A stretch of DNA of 64,000 bases from Legionella bozemanae (GCF_001648595.1 NZ_LBAW01000016.1:43347-107346); one strand, 5' to 3'. Positions 37,752 through 47,220 are shown, counted from the stretch's first letter. Notes: generated by a model not told the origin, from the letters alone. Made by a program: numbers and translations.

Positions 37752-37885
37752 TTTGCTTGCAACTACATCTTCTATACATCGCTGAAAAATCAGCCCATAA
37801 AATCCGCCCTAAATAATTGGATCCCGCGGAAGCCACGGGGTGTAGGCAGAGATGTGATCAGGAGACAAGTGCAAGTGCAAGCAAA
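37752..37885. repeat. Dispersed repeat, third family, 134-bp copy with terminal inverted repeats
   Basis: Perfect 10-bp terminal inverted repeats TTTGCTTGCA (37752-37761) and TGCAAGCAAA (37876-37885). It shares sequence with 21361-21530 (TCTTCTATACATCGCTGAAA and GGCAGAGATGTGATCAGGAG). It is non-coding and lies between the convergent BepA-like and yajQ genes. Looks like a MITE relic. Confidence 0.75.
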
Positions 37886-37917
37886 AAGGCTACTCAAATT
37901 TACTCTCACAATAGAAA

Positions 37918-38403
37918 TTAATCTCGAAAATTCTCATACTGCAATGGCAATTTGATATTTGATTTCTTTAAAAGAGCGATTGTTTCTTGCAAATCATCAC
38001 GTTTTTTACCAGTAACCCGAATTTTATCTCCTTGAATAGAGGCCTGAACCTTAATTTTGGAATCTTTAATACATTTCACGATGTCTTTGGCTGTTGGCTG
38101 ATCGATTCCCTGTTTAAACGTCATATTCAAGGAATAAAATTTTCCACTGTGCACCGGCTCATCCTCTATATCCACTCCCGAAGCATCAAGATTACGTTTA
38201 CTGCAGTGATTGCGGAATAAATCCTCTAATTGTCTGACCTGAAAATCAGATTCGGCTCGTAATGTCACTGTCAGATCTTTAAGTTCTATGCTTGACTCTA
38301 CTCCCCGAAAATCAAAGCGAGTACCCATCTCACGCAAAGCGTTATCCACAGCATTACGTAATTCAACCATATTTGTTTCAGAGACAATATCAAAAGAAGG
38401 CAT
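37918..38403 (-). CDS. yajQ: YajQ family nucleotide-binding protein
   Basis: 161-aa protein of the UPF0234/YajQ family, members of which bind cyclic di-GMP in Xanthomonas and nucleotides in E. coli. Typical blocks are [61 protein letters not shown] and [17 protein letters not shown]. Stand-alone gene; the start at 38403 has a weak ribosome binding site. The ligand in this organism is unknown. Confidence 0.95.
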   Translation of the reverse strand: MPSFDIVSETNMVELRNAVDNALREMGTRFDFRGVESSIELKDLTVTLRAESDFQVRQLEDLFRNHCSKRNLDASGVDIEDEPVHSGKFYSLNMTFKQGIDQPTAKDIVKCIKDSKIKVQASIQGDKIRVTGKKRDDLQETIALLKKSNIKLPLQYENFRD

Positions 38404-38596
38404 AAGTTACTCGTTCAAGTTAAAAATGTAATTTAACAAAAAACAGAATGCGGCACCATATTTCCAAATGTCAATTTCTCCTAATGTTGCATATTTGCGT
38501 AAAGAATGTTATCAAATTAATTGGTTCAAAAATATTCTATTTAGTTACCAACCGTACAATAGCTTTCAGGTTATTCTATCTCAAGGAGTGAGAAGT

Positions 38597-40666
38597 ATGG
38601 CAAAGGAAAAAAGAGAGTATTACACCTCATATCAGCCTCAACAGCATCAATCTCGTTTTTGGGTCCATTCGGAATCCTGTTATACTGAGGAAGAATTAGA
38701 GCAAAGAACATGGATTCTTAAAGTGCGCAGTAACTCAGGAATTCATCCTGATTATTTATCAAATCCCAGTTCCTGGTTTGCTGATGACTCCCAGGCCTTA
38801 ATCAACGTGTATGAGCGCTCCTGGTTTTACTCTAATGCATACAAGACACGTCATGTTTTAAACCGGGATGACTTTCATGTTCAACCTATCGATAGCCAAC
38901 GTCTCCAATGGACTGCTTTATATGACTTAATGCAAAAAACCGGAGATTATTTATTATTAAGAAATCAGGCGTTGCCCCAAACTCATTTAAATCAGCCCAT
39001 GAATTTTTTCCTATTGGATCTGAATCATATTCTGAAAGGAATAAGTCAAAATCCAAATATCAAACAAACAAGAGACCAACTGGAGCATGTCACCCGCTAC
39101 GTACGCACTATCGAAAAAAACATTTCTCCCTTTGCAGGTTCAGATCGGCTATTTTTAGCTAATTTCCGCAGTACGATTGATGATGAAATCCATCCGCAAT
39201 TAACGCGGAAGATTGAATCACAATTATTAAGAGATCGCCTTGGTGAATTATCAAAAAGCATCGAACAATTATCCACCGAGCGCAACAGAATATTACATTT
39301 TGCTCTGAATGCGAATCAGGTTAACCCCCACCCTTATACTTTCGCAATTGATAAGCCTGATGATTTAAAAGCCTACCCTACTCAGGCAGTAAAAGAGTGT
39401 GGGAAAAGTTCAACTGCTGTCGTAGAAAGCCCTATATCCATATTGCAATTAACAGGTGAAGAGCTTAAAGATTGCTCCAATTTCCAGTTAATAAACATGG
39501 AAGATAAAGTGTTAGATCATTATGCCAAAGCCATAACTGATTTAAATGAGCTCGATCAGTTTCAAAAAGTCATTACTCAAACAATGGATCTCTTGGGACA
39601 AGCAGGTGAAGTGTATACCGTTTTTCAATTTAAGGAGCAACTCTCTTTTCTATTGAAACAAATTGAACATTTTATTGATGAATCATCCGTTCATATTAAC
39701 GAAATTATTCATGCCAATACGCTTGCTTATCATAAAGCGATTCATGAGGAGCAGAATTTACCTTTGCTAAAAAGGTGGTTAACATCCGAGCAAGAAAAGT
39801 TAAACACATTCATAGACAATCAAGATACTTTAGCGCAATTTCCCTCAACTACAGCAGATCTTGCAAAAACCAATCAAGCACTGAAACAACAAGTAAATTA
39901 TGTTATTGGCCATTTAAATGGCCCTAAAGTAAAAAGTACTGATTTCGCAACACTAGCCGGGCAAGCTCAAGAATTAAATGCATTGATGGATTCAATGCAT
40001 CGCTGGATCACATTCCAATACAAAATCAAAGGACTGGAACCACCAAAAAAACCTGAAAAGCTGGAATTATTATCACAACAACCAAAATCACAACAACAAT
40101 CCCACAGCCAACCAAAACTGCGTCCATCCTTCTTTGAGGCGAATAGACAAATCTCCGGAACCAATGGCTGTTTACCCAACTGGACTTATGAACAGGCAGT
40201 ATGTCCTGTGTTTCCAGAGCAACCACAAGCTCTAGCAATAACAGCCTGCGGCGACCAGGATATGGATGTATGTCCAGTATCAAAACAAGAAACATCTTAT
40301 GCCGGCGTTTATTTGGGCTTAATTGTTTTAATTCCTGTTGGATTAATTGCACTCTATTTACTGTATCAAGCACTCAATAATAAATCCGAGCCCAAAGTGA
40401 AAATTCTAGGAAATAAAGATGAATATGAGGCAATAAAAACGGAATTAGATGATTTTATTGTAACAATTCAAAGAGATTCATTCATGAATGATTCCGATAT
40501 AAAAAGTCTCTTCGAAGAATACATTGAAAAATACGAGGAGTTAAGCAAACAAGCCAAAAAAGAAATTTATGATATAGAAGAATTAACAGAATTATATGAA
40601 AACATAAAATGCTTCTATGATGATTACTGTCCTAAATCACCCCAATCGACTTCTCTTACGTGTTAG
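38597..40666 (+). CDS. Large protein with a single C-terminal transmembrane helix, effector-like
   Basis: 689 aa from the ATG at 38597, which has AAGGAG (38583-38588) eight bases upstream; an in-frame ATG at 38468 would add 43 residues but lacks such a site. No signal peptide. Residues about 1-530 are hydrophilic and helical with coiled-coil character (LRDRLGELSKSIEQLSTERN). A Gln/Pro-rich linker (QQPKSQQQSHSQPKLRPSFF) leads to a Cys-containing segment, then one hydrophobic helix GVYLGLIVLIPVGLIALYLL (about 588-610) and a 75-residue acidic tail ending SLTC. Not recognised. The layout fits a tail-proximal membrane-anchored effector, or an inner-membrane protein with a cytoplasmic head. Confidence 0.7.
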   Translation: MAKEKREYYTSYQPQQHQSRFWVHSESCYTEEELEQRTWILKVRSNSGIHPDYLSNPSSWFADDSQALINVYERSWFYSNAYKTRHVLNRDDFHVQPIDSQRLQWTALYDLMQKTGDYLLLRNQALPQTHLNQPMNFFLLDLNHILKGISQNPNIKQTRDQLEHVTRYVRTIEKNISPFAGSDRLFLANFRSTIDDEIHPQLTRKIESQLLRDRLGELSKSIEQLSTERNRILHFALNANQVNPHPYTFAIDKPDDLKAYPTQAVKECGKSSTAVVESPISILQLTGEELKDCSNFQLINMEDKVLDHYAKAITDLNELDQFQKVITQTMDLLGQAGEVYTVFQFKEQLSFLLKQIEHFIDESSVHINEIIHANTLAYHKAIHEEQNLPLLKRWLTSEQEKLNTFIDNQDTLAQFPSTTADLAKTNQALKQQVNYVIGHLNGPKVKSTDFATLAGQAQELNALMDSMHRWITFQYKIKGLEPPKKPEKLELLSQQPKSQQQSHSQPKLRPSFFEANRQISGTNGCLPNWTYEQAVCPVFPEQPQALAITACGDQDMDVCPVSKQETSYAGVYLGLIVLIPVGLIALYLLYQALNNKSEPKVKILGNKDEYEAIKTELDDFIVTIQRDSFMNDSDIKSLFEEYIEKYEELSKQAKKEIYDIEELTELYENIKCFYDDYCPKSPQSTSLTC

Positions 40667-40769
40667 GTAAAACCTACATTTCCGCGCTTTATGCATGGTT
40701 GATTGACAAATATACTCATTATTGAGTGTAACAACTATAATTAGGTTATTTAGCATATCAATTTAACTT

Positions 40770-40798
40770 CTTCTTATTATTTTTCGAATAATGAGAAG
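40770..40798 (+). terminator. Hairpin upstream of the MATE gene
   Basis: CTTCTTATTATT (40770-40781) pairs with AATAATGAGAAG (40787-40798) with one G-T type mismatch and a 5-base loop. It lies 104 bp past the stop of the 689-aa gene and 15 bp before the MATE start. The stem is AT-rich and lacks a T-tract, so the terminator call is weak. Confidence 0.35.
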
Positions 40799-40812
40799 AA
40801 TAAACTACGGTA

Positions 40813-42177
40813 GTGAGAGTTGTGGAAGCATTTAAAAATAATTTTCAATCCTTGGTACGATTAGCCATCCCACTAATTCTCACCGGGTTATTACAATCTT
40901 CTGTTTATTTTTTTATAACCATATTCCTAGCTCGTGTTAGTCAAGATGCATTAGCAGCGGGTTCACTGGTTGCCTGGCTATTTGGGACGTTTAACATCAT
41001 TGTTATCGGTATATTAAATGCGATTAATGTCTTGGTAGCCCATCGACATGGCGCTAAAGATGGACATGGAATTGCTTTAGTATTTCGAGATGGATTTTGG
41101 TTAGCTTGTATCTTGACCATTCCTGCGTGTTATTTTTTTTGGCATATTGCCCCACTTCTCTTATATCTTGGCCAAAACCAAGCTTTGGTGAAACTAACTG
41201 AATCTTATTTACATGCACTAACATGGGGATTATTAGCGAATTTTATTACAGTGGTACTCATGGAATTTGTAATAGGACTTGGCAAAACTCGATTTGCACT
41301 ATTCTTTAGTGCATTGAATGTCTCTTTGAACATTTTATTTAGCTTTGCTCTGATTTTTGGAAAATTTGGCTTGCCAGCCATGGGAGTTGCTGGTGCAGGC
41401 TGGGGTACAACCATAGGTTTTTGGATTACTGTATTATTTTTCTCTTGGTATATTTTTACGAATAAAAACTATAAACCGTATACTCGCCTACTCTTTACTT
41501 ACGTTAAACCATTTTACTTGATTGAGTTACTCAAAATTGGGACTCCTTTAGGAATAATGTATTGTGTTGAAATTGGCTTTTTCTTTGTTTTGATTTTAAT
41601 TATGGGTTCACTCGGTAATCAACTGCTAGCAGCCAATCAAATCACATTGCAATATTTATGTATTTTAACGTCTGTTATTTTTTCAATAGCCCAGGCAATC
41701 ACTGTGCGCATGGGGCATTTATTAGGGGAAGGCGATGTAGTAACTGCAAAACAGGTGGGTTATATCGGTACTTTTACTTCGGTTACTTTTATGTTTGGTG
41801 CCGCACTTATTTATTGGTTTTTCCCTAAGTTACTTATTGCTATTGATTTTGATATTCACGAGCCTGGTAATCAGGAAATATTACATTTTGCAATCCAACT
41901 TCTGGCAGTCAGTGCAGTATTTCAAATATTCGAATCAGCCCGGATCTCACTATTTGGCGCTTTACGTGCATTAAAAGATACGCGTTATACCTTAATAACT
42001 TCAATGATTAGCTTTTGGGGAATTGCGTTACCTGTAGGTTACTTGTTTGCAATTCCTCTGCAATGGGGCGGCATTGGCCTCTGGTGGGGCGTGTCATTAG
42101 GTGCAGTCATCAGTGTTTTATTGCTCTATTGGCGGTTTAATTTTAAAATGCAGCATTATCAGCCAGAAATTGGATAA
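40813..42177 (+). CDS. MATE family multidrug/toxin exporter
   Basis: Inner-membrane cation-coupled exporter, 454 aa with about 12 hydrophobic helices in two repeats. Family patterns include LAIPLILTGLLQSSVYFFIT, LAAGSLVAWLFG and, in the second half, LLKIGTPLGIMYCVEIGFF and AANQITLQYLCI, matching the NorM/DinF type. The start is probably GTG at 40813; a second GTG at 40822 is possible, and neither has a strong Shine-Dalgarno. The next gene starts three bases after the stop and is probably co-transcribed. Substrate unknown. Confidence 0.9.
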   Translation: MRVVEAFKNNFQSLVRLAIPLILTGLLQSSVYFFITIFLARVSQDALAAGSLVAWLFGTFNIIVIGILNAINVLVAHRHGAKDGHGIALVFRDGFWLACILTIPACYFFWHIAPLLLYLGQNQALVKLTESYLHALTWGLLANFITVVLMEFVIGLGKTRFALFFSALNVSLNILFSFALIFGKFGLPAMGVAGAGWGTTIGFWITVLFFSWYIFTNKNYKPYTRLLFTYVKPFYLIELLKIGTPLGIMYCVEIGFFFVLILIMGSLGNQLLAANQITLQYLCILTSVIFSIAQAITVRMGHLLGEGDVVTAKQVGYIGTFTSVTFMFGAALIYWFFPKLLIAIDFDIHEPGNQEILHFAIQLLAVSAVFQIFESARISLFGALRALKDTRYTLITSMISFWGIALPVGYLFAIPLQWGGIGLWWGVSLGAVISVLLLYWRFNFKMQHYQPEIG

Positions 42178-42180
42178 ATC

Positions 42181-42915
42181 TTGAAAAGACCTGCCTTATT
42201 TTTTCTTTTTCTAATCACCTCTTATTCGGTGTTTGCTTTAAATAATCCAGAGCTAAAATCCTATAAATATACTTTCTCCAAAAAAGAAAATTTTAAGGTC
42301 TCTTTCGCTGATTATCCCAAAGGTGAAGAAAAATTCTTTGAACTTCAATTTAAAAATGGTGCTAAATTGCCTCATGAAATTAATACGCCCCTTCATGGAT
42401 TAAAAATATCAGGCAATAATCATAGTGATGATTTATTCATGTATGCTTATAAAAAAGTAAAGAATTTAAAACCCAATACAACCTATCACGTCAGTTTTTC
42501 TTTAGAATTTGCCTCGAATGCTCCTGAGGGTTCTATGGGTGCAGGAGGCTCGCCTGGTGATTCAGTGTATGTAAAAATTGGGGCTGTATCTCATAAACCG
42601 CAACGCGATGTGGATGACTCCAATCATTACAGAATTAACCTGGATAAAGGAAATCAAGCTCTTGATGGAAAAGATATGATCACTATCGGATCCATTGGGG
42701 TAGACACTGCAAACTCCATTTACAGGTTAAAGGCATTACCTTACTTACCCACTGAAGAAATGCAAGCGAAGCTCGCCAATTATACAACCAGAAGCAATAA
42801 TCAAGGCGAGGTATGGTTAGTCCTCGGCACAGACTCTGGATTTGAAAGTACAACTACAATTTTTTATACCGGTTTATCTGTAACATTCAAAGAGCTGATT
42901 GAGGAATCAAAGTAA
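42181..42915 (+). CDS. Exported hypothetical protein (244 aa)
   Basis: Starts at TTG (42181-42183), three bases after the MATE stop. The signal peptide MKRPALFFLFLITSYSVFAL is clear, which supports that start. The mature part is beta-rich, with KNLKPNTTYHVSFSLEFASN recalling fibronectin-III or carbohydrate-binding beta sandwiches, and a Gly-rich loop GSMGAGGSPGDSVYVKIG. No catalytic motif is visible. It may be a periplasmic or secreted binding protein. The tight spacing suggests co-expression with the exporter, but no functional link is known. Confidence 0.75.
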   Translation: MKRPALFFLFLITSYSVFALNNPELKSYKYTFSKKENFKVSFADYPKGEEKFFELQFKNGAKLPHEINTPLHGLKISGNNHSDDLFMYAYKKVKNLKPNTTYHVSFSLEFASNAPEGSMGAGGSPGDSVYVKIGAVSHKPQRDVDDSNHYRINLDKGNQALDGKDMITIGSIGVDTANSIYRLKALPYLPTEEMQAKLANYTTRSNNQGEVWLVLGTDSGFESTTTIFYTGLSVTFKELIEESK

Positions 42916-43010
42916 AATTTCTTTTTACTCCACGTTAAAACATCCCCGAAATATAGGTATATGTTCGGCTCTCTATAGCTAATGCGGTCTATATATTTTG
43001 AATCATTTCA

Positions 43011-43394
43011 TCAACCAAAATAAACTTTGTACAATAAAAATAAGCCAATGATTAACGTAATTATCCCACTTGAGATAAACACTCCCGATTTATTTATCGT
43101 TTTATTCCAAATTTTATACACAGTATCTGGACAATAGAGCCTAAACAAGCCGCCAATTAGTATTAGCCAGGCAAAGACTGTTACTATGACTGGCCAACCC
43201 ATTACCCATACGTTATGGCTCAGAACCATTAATAATCCAATAATTAATGTGATGATACCAACAACTAACATGACAGCTCGTTGTCCCATCAATTCTCTCA
43301 TGGCAGTGATTACAACTTCACGTCGTATAAGTAAAAGCAGGCTCACAATTACCAAATACCAACCTAGTACAGAAGCTAAAAAATTGGTACTCAT
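43011..43394 (-). CDS. Small integral membrane protein (127 aa)
   Basis: 127 aa from the ATG at 43394, chosen because CAGGAG ends seven bases upstream; an upstream ATG at 43412 would add six residues. There are four hydrophobic segments (LASVLGWYLVIVSLLLLI, AVMLVVGIITLIIGLLMV, WPVIVTVFAWLILIGGLF, GVFISSGIITLIIGLFLL). The second and fourth share the phrase GIITLIIGL, suggesting an internal duplication of a two-helix unit. The family is not recognised beyond this. Confidence 0.78.
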   Translation of the reverse strand: MSTNFLASVLGWYLVIVSLLLLIRREVVITAMRELMGQRAVMLVVGIITLIIGLLMVLSHNVWVMGWPVIVTVFAWLILIGGLFRLYCPDTVYKIWNKTINKSGVFISSGIITLIIGLFLLYKVYFG

Positions 43395-43518
43395 AATAAT
43401 CTCCTGAAACATCCCTCTTATATAAATTATAGTGCAATATCTCCTTGAATAACGTGGTGAAACAGTTAAAAAAAGCTAAACTTATATAATATGATGTTTG
43501 GATCAAAGGATTCTTAAA

Positions 43519-43713
43519 ATGAGCGAGCAATTTACTGCAAATGTCTACTGTAAAGAAGAAAGAATCGCGACCCAAACAGGAAACGATATTGATCAGCTTT
43601 ATGCCTGGATGTTAATTCAAGTCAATGGACACTTTGATGATATACGTGGTGAGATTATCGACAATCAGACAAATAACGCCGTCAGGACATTTCGCAAAGC
43701 ACCTATAGAGTGA
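43519..43713 (+). CDS. Small conserved-looking hypothetical protein (64 aa)
   Basis: 64 aa starting at ATG 43519, eight bases after AAAGGA. The sequence MSEQFTANVYCKEERIATQT then NDIDQLYAWMLIQVNGHFDD reads as a compact alpha/beta unit without signal or membrane segment. It is divergent from the membrane protein at 43011-43394. No family recognised. Confidence 0.68.
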   Translation: MSEQFTANVYCKEERIATQTGNDIDQLYAWMLIQVNGHFDDIRGEIIDNQTNNAVRTFRKAPIE

Positions 43714-43973
43714 TGGCAACTCGAATTTATTTTTAAATCATCTAAATAGGCTAGAGTATCGTCGGTTTTTTGAGAAAAAACTTGATCTATTGAGTTATTT
43801 TCAATTAATTACTACGTTCCACAGCTTATTCGCAGACGTAGAGGAAGTACGGACAATGAAAAACTGGCGACTCCTAAGGCTAAATGAGCACAACTCATAA
43901 AAAAGAATGATTGACTCAGATAAAGAAGTACTTACAATGAATCCCTTAATTTAAAAGTACGTTAAGGATAGTC

Positions 43974-45188
43974 ATGAGTGCAACAGAAAAAACTTCATCA
44001 TTTAATCTGTTTTGGTTACTCAACTACATTTCTATTGCATCAGTTTCGGCGGCTATCATCACTCCCGCTTTACCAAAAATCCAAACTGAATATGCTTTAG
44101 GCCCCGGTATTATTGAGTGGATAGTCTCGGCATTTTTGATTGGTTATGTAGTTGGTCAATTGATTTATGGGCCACTTGCTAATCGATTTGGCCGTTTAAA
44201 AGCATTACGCATAGGTTTGGTGATTAATCTGATTGGGCTTGGTGTATGTTTGCTTGCACTACTGCAAGAAAACTATTGGTTACTCGTAAGCGGACGGCTA
44301 ATCACTGCCTTGGGAGCTGCCAGTGGGCTTGCCTGTACCTTCATGTTAATTAATGAATGGTTACCTGAAGCACAACGCAAAACGGCTATAGCCTATTCTG
44401 TTTTGTCCTTTGCACTGGGCATCGGTATTGCTGTAGTTATAGGTGGGGTCATTACAGAATTTCTTCATTGGCAAGGATGTTTTTGGATTTTACTCGTGCA
44501 TGGTTTAATAATGCTGTGGGGAACTTGTATCTTTAGTGAGACATTGATTCATCCTAAATCAATATATGTTTTGACTATTGTTCGCGATTATTATGCTGCA
44601 CTTGCTTCTGCGAAATTGGTAATTTTTTCATTAGTAGTAGGTTGCTGTTCTGCAATATCTTATTGCTTTTCTGCGGCTGGGCCTCAAATTGCAGAAAAAA
44701 TATTGAAACTCTCGGCAGCTGAGTATGGGTATTGGAATATCCTTAACATTATAGGAATGCTCTTAGGTGGATTATTAGCCAAACGATTACTTGCTCGTTT
44801 TTCGGCAAACCAACTCATTACCATTGGTTTTCTTGGTGTTGTGGCAGGAATAATTAATTTATTAATCATGTGGTATTTTGGGAATCAGTCTTCATTATGG
44901 TTTTTTCTTATTACAGCCAGCTTATATTTATTTAGCAGTTTTCTATTTTCGGGAGGTTCATTTGTTGCTTCCAATGCGCTTGAGGACAAAGCCAGTGCTG
45001 CAGCAATGATGAGTTTTGTTAATATGTGTTTTGCCACACTCAGTGTCATCGTGATGGGCTATTTGATGGTCAATCCTTTATTAAGTTTTATTATTATTTT
45101 AAGCCTTGTTTGGTTACTTGTTGTGGCACTATTATTAATAAAAGTCTCAAAGACCAATAACACAATAGACCTCGTCCAAACTCATTGA
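43974..45188 (+). CDS. MFS transporter, Bcr/CflA-like drug exporter
   Basis: Major facilitator with 12 predicted helices, 404 aa. The DHA1-type signature is clear: helix 1 with ITPALPKIQTEY, motif A in GPLANRFGRLKALRIGL, and helix 4 with GRLITALGAASGLACTFMLI. AAGGATAG precedes the ATG. Bcr/CflA-type pumps export drugs, siderophores or small metabolites; the substrate cannot be told from sequence. It is followed by a lipase-like gene in the same direction, 154 bp away. Confidence 0.9.
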   Translation: MSATEKTSSFNLFWLLNYISIASVSAAIITPALPKIQTEYALGPGIIEWIVSAFLIGYVVGQLIYGPLANRFGRLKALRIGLVINLIGLGVCLLALLQENYWLLVSGRLITALGAASGLACTFMLINEWLPEAQRKTAIAYSVLSFALGIGIAVVIGGVITEFLHWQGCFWILLVHGLIMLWGTCIFSETLIHPKSIYVLTIVRDYYAALASAKLVIFSLVVGCCSAISYCFSAAGPQIAEKILKLSAAEYGYWNILNIIGMLLGGLLAKRLLARFSANQLITIGFLGVVAGIINLLIMWYFGNQSSLWFFLITASLYLFSSFLFSGGSFVASNALEDKASAAAMMSFVNMCFATLSVIVMGYLMVNPLLSFIIILSLVWLLVVALLLIKVSKTNNTIDLVQTH

Positions 45189-45255
45189 GGAGAGCGAGTA
45201 CGAAGAAAGCTGGAGTGTATACGCAGTCATATGATGAGTCGTATACGCAATTCTC

Positions 45256-45276
45256 CTTTCCAATAGGTTTGGAAAG
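45256..45276 (+). terminator. Hairpin after the MFS gene
   Basis: CTTTCCAA (45256-45263) pairs with TTGGAAAG (45269-45276), followed by AGGTTTATTG. A second small dyad, GTATACG...CGTATAC, lies just upstream (about 45218-45246). Weak T-tract, so this is a tentative terminator. Confidence 0.35.
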
Positions 45277-45342
45277 AGGTTTATTGATGTGATTAGGATG
45301 TAGATTAACTATTTAATTCTATAATTGGAGCAGGAGGCAACA

Positions 45343-46269
45343 ATGTCGCATGGCCAGATACCACAATCACTCCAAAATTTTTTGGATTTGACCAATACAA
45401 GACCAGCTGTTTTTATACCCGAGGAAGTACGTGATCTCGCTGAAAAGACAGCAGAGGCTTTTGCTCTACCTAAGTTATTTGTACCCCTAATCAGCAACCC
45501 AGTGCTTCAACTTGCTGATCATGACATAGCGACACGAATTTATCATCCTGACCCACAAAAAAAATTACCCTTAATTATTTATTTTCATGGTGGTGGGCAT
45601 TTATCAGGAAGCATAGAAACTCATGATGCACTTTGTCGGCGAATTGCTATTTCCAGTAACGCAGTAGTTCTTTCTGTGGGATATCGTTTAGCTCCAGAGT
45701 TTCCATACCCAGCAGGATTACTTGATTGTATGGCAGTTTTTGAACAAAAAGTTGAGTTAGTCAAAGACTTTCAGGTGAATATAAATCATGTTTTTTTAGC
45801 AGGTGATAGTGCTGGAGGAAATTTGGCACTTTCTGTTTGTCATCAAATGAAAGAACTTGGTGATCATACAATTAAAGGATTAGTATTAATTTATCCATCC
45901 GTTGATTTTTCGATGAACTATGAATCATATCAACGTAATGGAGAAGGATTTTTACTCACCCGAGAGAAAGTTAAATGGTATTTTGACAATTATTTCAAAA
46001 ATGGTGGCGATCGAATTCAAGCATCACCAATGTATTTTAAACATTTGGAATTATTACCGCCCTGCTATATTGCAGCTGCTGAATACGATCCTTTATTTGA
46101 TGAAGCAATCGCTTTTGCAAAAAAAATAAAAACTTTAGGAGTTCCCGTTAAATTAGAAGAATTTAAGGGAATGATTCATGTTTTTGCCCAACTTGAAATA
46201 TTTGTCCCTGAGCAGGTCTCTCGATTAATTGGATCTATAGAACATTTTATCAAAGCACACTCTAAGTAG
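45343..46269 (+). CDS. Alpha/beta hydrolase, hormone-sensitive-lipase (HSL) type esterase
   Basis: 308 aa from the ATG at 45343, which has AGGAGG six bases upstream; the TTG at 45325 is rejected because it contains that ribosome binding site downstream of it. The HSL oxyanion motif YFHGGGH, the nucleophile elbow GDSAGGN, the acid in AAEYDPLFDEA and the His in GMIHVFA are all present. Enzymes of this kind hydrolyse short-chain esters. No signal peptide is seen, so cytoplasmic. A half palindrome begins eight bases after the stop. Confidence 0.92.
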   Translation: MSHGQIPQSLQNFLDLTNTRPAVFIPEEVRDLAEKTAEAFALPKLFVPLISNPVLQLADHDIATRIYHPDPQKKLPLIIYFHGGGHLSGSIETHDALCRRIAISSNAVVLSVGYRLAPEFPYPAGLLDCMAVFEQKVELVKDFQVNINHVFLAGDSAGGNLALSVCHQMKELGDHTIKGLVLIYPSVDFSMNYESYQRNGEGFLLTREKVKWYFDNYFKNGGDRIQASPMYFKHLELLPPCYIAAAEYDPLFDEAIAFAKKIKTLGVPVKLEEFKGMIHVFAQLEIFVPEQVSRLIGSIEHFIKAHSK

Positions 46270-46276
46270 CTTGCGA

Positions 46277-46311
46277 AACCCGGGTTACGGCTTCGCCTGC
46301 ACCCAGGCTAC
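46277..46311. repeat. Half palindrome (compact hairpin form)
   Basis: AACCCGGGTTACGGCTTCGC to GGCTAC: one arm only of the REP-like element. By itself it folds as GGGTgcaGGCgaaGCCgtaACCC on the minus strand. Its GGCTAC end supplies the TAG stop of the acylphosphatase gene (46308-46310). A similar half lies at 50121-50156. Confidence 0.8.
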
Positions 46312-46583
46312 AAGGTATCAAACCCCTCATACTCCTGCCAACTGAGCTCTTCATAAGTACACTCTTCTACAATAGCAAGCTGCGGTCCTTCCTGCAGCCA
46401 TGCATAAAATAATTTCAAATTGTCAACTGTCCCACACGCAAGTACTTCTACGCGTCCATCATCCAGATTTTGCGCCCACCCTGTGATACCCAGTTTCTTC
46501 GCTTCTCTTTGTGCTGAGGCGCGATACCATACTCCTTGAACTTTTCCCGAGATATAACATCTCATACATGCTTGATTCATCAT
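46308..46583 (-). CDS. acyP: Acylphosphatase
   Basis: Small enzyme that hydrolyses carboxyl-phosphate bonds, 91 aa. The catalytic Arg lies in SGKVQGVWYRASAQ and the catalytic Asn in GWAQNLDDGRVEV, both intact; the tail GPQLAIVEECTYEE matches the family. It starts ATGATG with no clear Shine-Dalgarno. The TAG stop lies inside the palindromic half element, so the last codons are set by the repeat boundary. It converges on the esterase gene. Confidence 0.94.
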   Translation of the reverse strand: MMNQACMRCYISGKVQGVWYRASAQREAKKLGITGWAQNLDDGRVEVLACGTVDNLKLFYAWLQEGPQLAIVEECTYEELSWQEYEGFDTL

Positions 46584-46630
46584 AAAATTTCTTATTGGTT
46601 TTTGGATAAATAAAGTTTATCTTATTTTAT

Positions 46631-46772
46631 AGGGTCTGTTTAGATTTTGCTAGCTTGAACTAAAATGGTCTGATTTTCGAGCACCGAAGCGCAGCATCAC
46701 GAAGTATGTGAGCATCGGAACGCAAAAAATCAGGCCGTTTTGGCCAAGATAGTAGAAATCTAAACAGACCCT
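46631..46772. repeat. MITE-like palindromic element, copy 2
   Basis: 142 bp with terminal inverted repeats AGGGTCTGTTTAGATTT (46631-46647) and AAATCTAAACAGACCCT (46756-46772). The inner hairpin is as in copy 1 (CTGATTTTCGAGCACCGAAG... and ...AAAAAATCAGG). It is flanked by TAT/AAT, so a TA-type target is possible. It lies 17 bp before the thioesterase start and may carry or displace its promoter. Confidence 0.88.
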
Positions 46773-46788
46773 AATAAAGGAGATAAAA

Positions 46789-47220
46789 ATGGCGATATGG
46801 TTTAAAGAAATTACTTTAGAAGATCTCAATCAATTTGGAAAAAATACTATGTCTGAATTTCTTGGCATCAAGTTTATTGAAATTGGTGATGATTTTTTAA
46901 AAGCAACCATGCCTGTAACTGCGCGTACCAAACAACCTATAGGTATTCTTCATGGCGGTGCCAATGTCGCATTATCCGAAACAGTAGCCAGTACTGCAGC
47001 AAACGCCGTTATTGATCTGAATCAATTTTTTTGCGTCGGCTTGGAAATTAATGCCAATCATATTCATTCAGTTAAAGAAGGTGAAGTTACAGCAATCGCT
47101 TCTCCTCTTCATCTGGGACGTTCTACTCAAGTTTGGCAAGTTAAGATTTTTAATGAAAAAGGAAGACTAACCTGTATTTCAAGAATGACTGCTTCGGTAA
47201 TAAACCATCCCAAAGAGTAA
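46789..47220 (+). CDS. Hotdog-fold thioesterase, PaaI/YdiI type
   Basis: 143 aa, single hotdog domain. The characteristic ILHGGANVALSETVASTAAN (His-Gly-Gly plus the catalytic Glu on the long helix) and LEINANHIHSVKEG are present, as in MenI/YdiI acyl-CoA thioesterases. AAGGAG precedes the ATG. The substrate (menaquinone precursor, phenylacetyl-CoA or fatty acyl-CoA) cannot be told. The MITE-like element ends 16 bp upstream. Confidence 0.92.
   Translation: MAIWFKEITLEDLNQFGKNTMSEFLGIKFIEIGDDFLKATMPVTARTKQPIGILHGGANVALSETVASTAANAVIDLNQFFCVGLEINANHIHSVKEGEVTAIASPLHLGRSTQVWQVKIFNEKGRLTCISRMTASVINHPKE

Noticed and set aside
43714..43973. Short peptide genes in the gap before the MFS transporter (for example ATG at 43857)
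   Set aside because: Only 14 codons, no strong ribosome binding site, and a similar GAAGTACxxACAATGA string nearby suggests a repeat rather than a gene.
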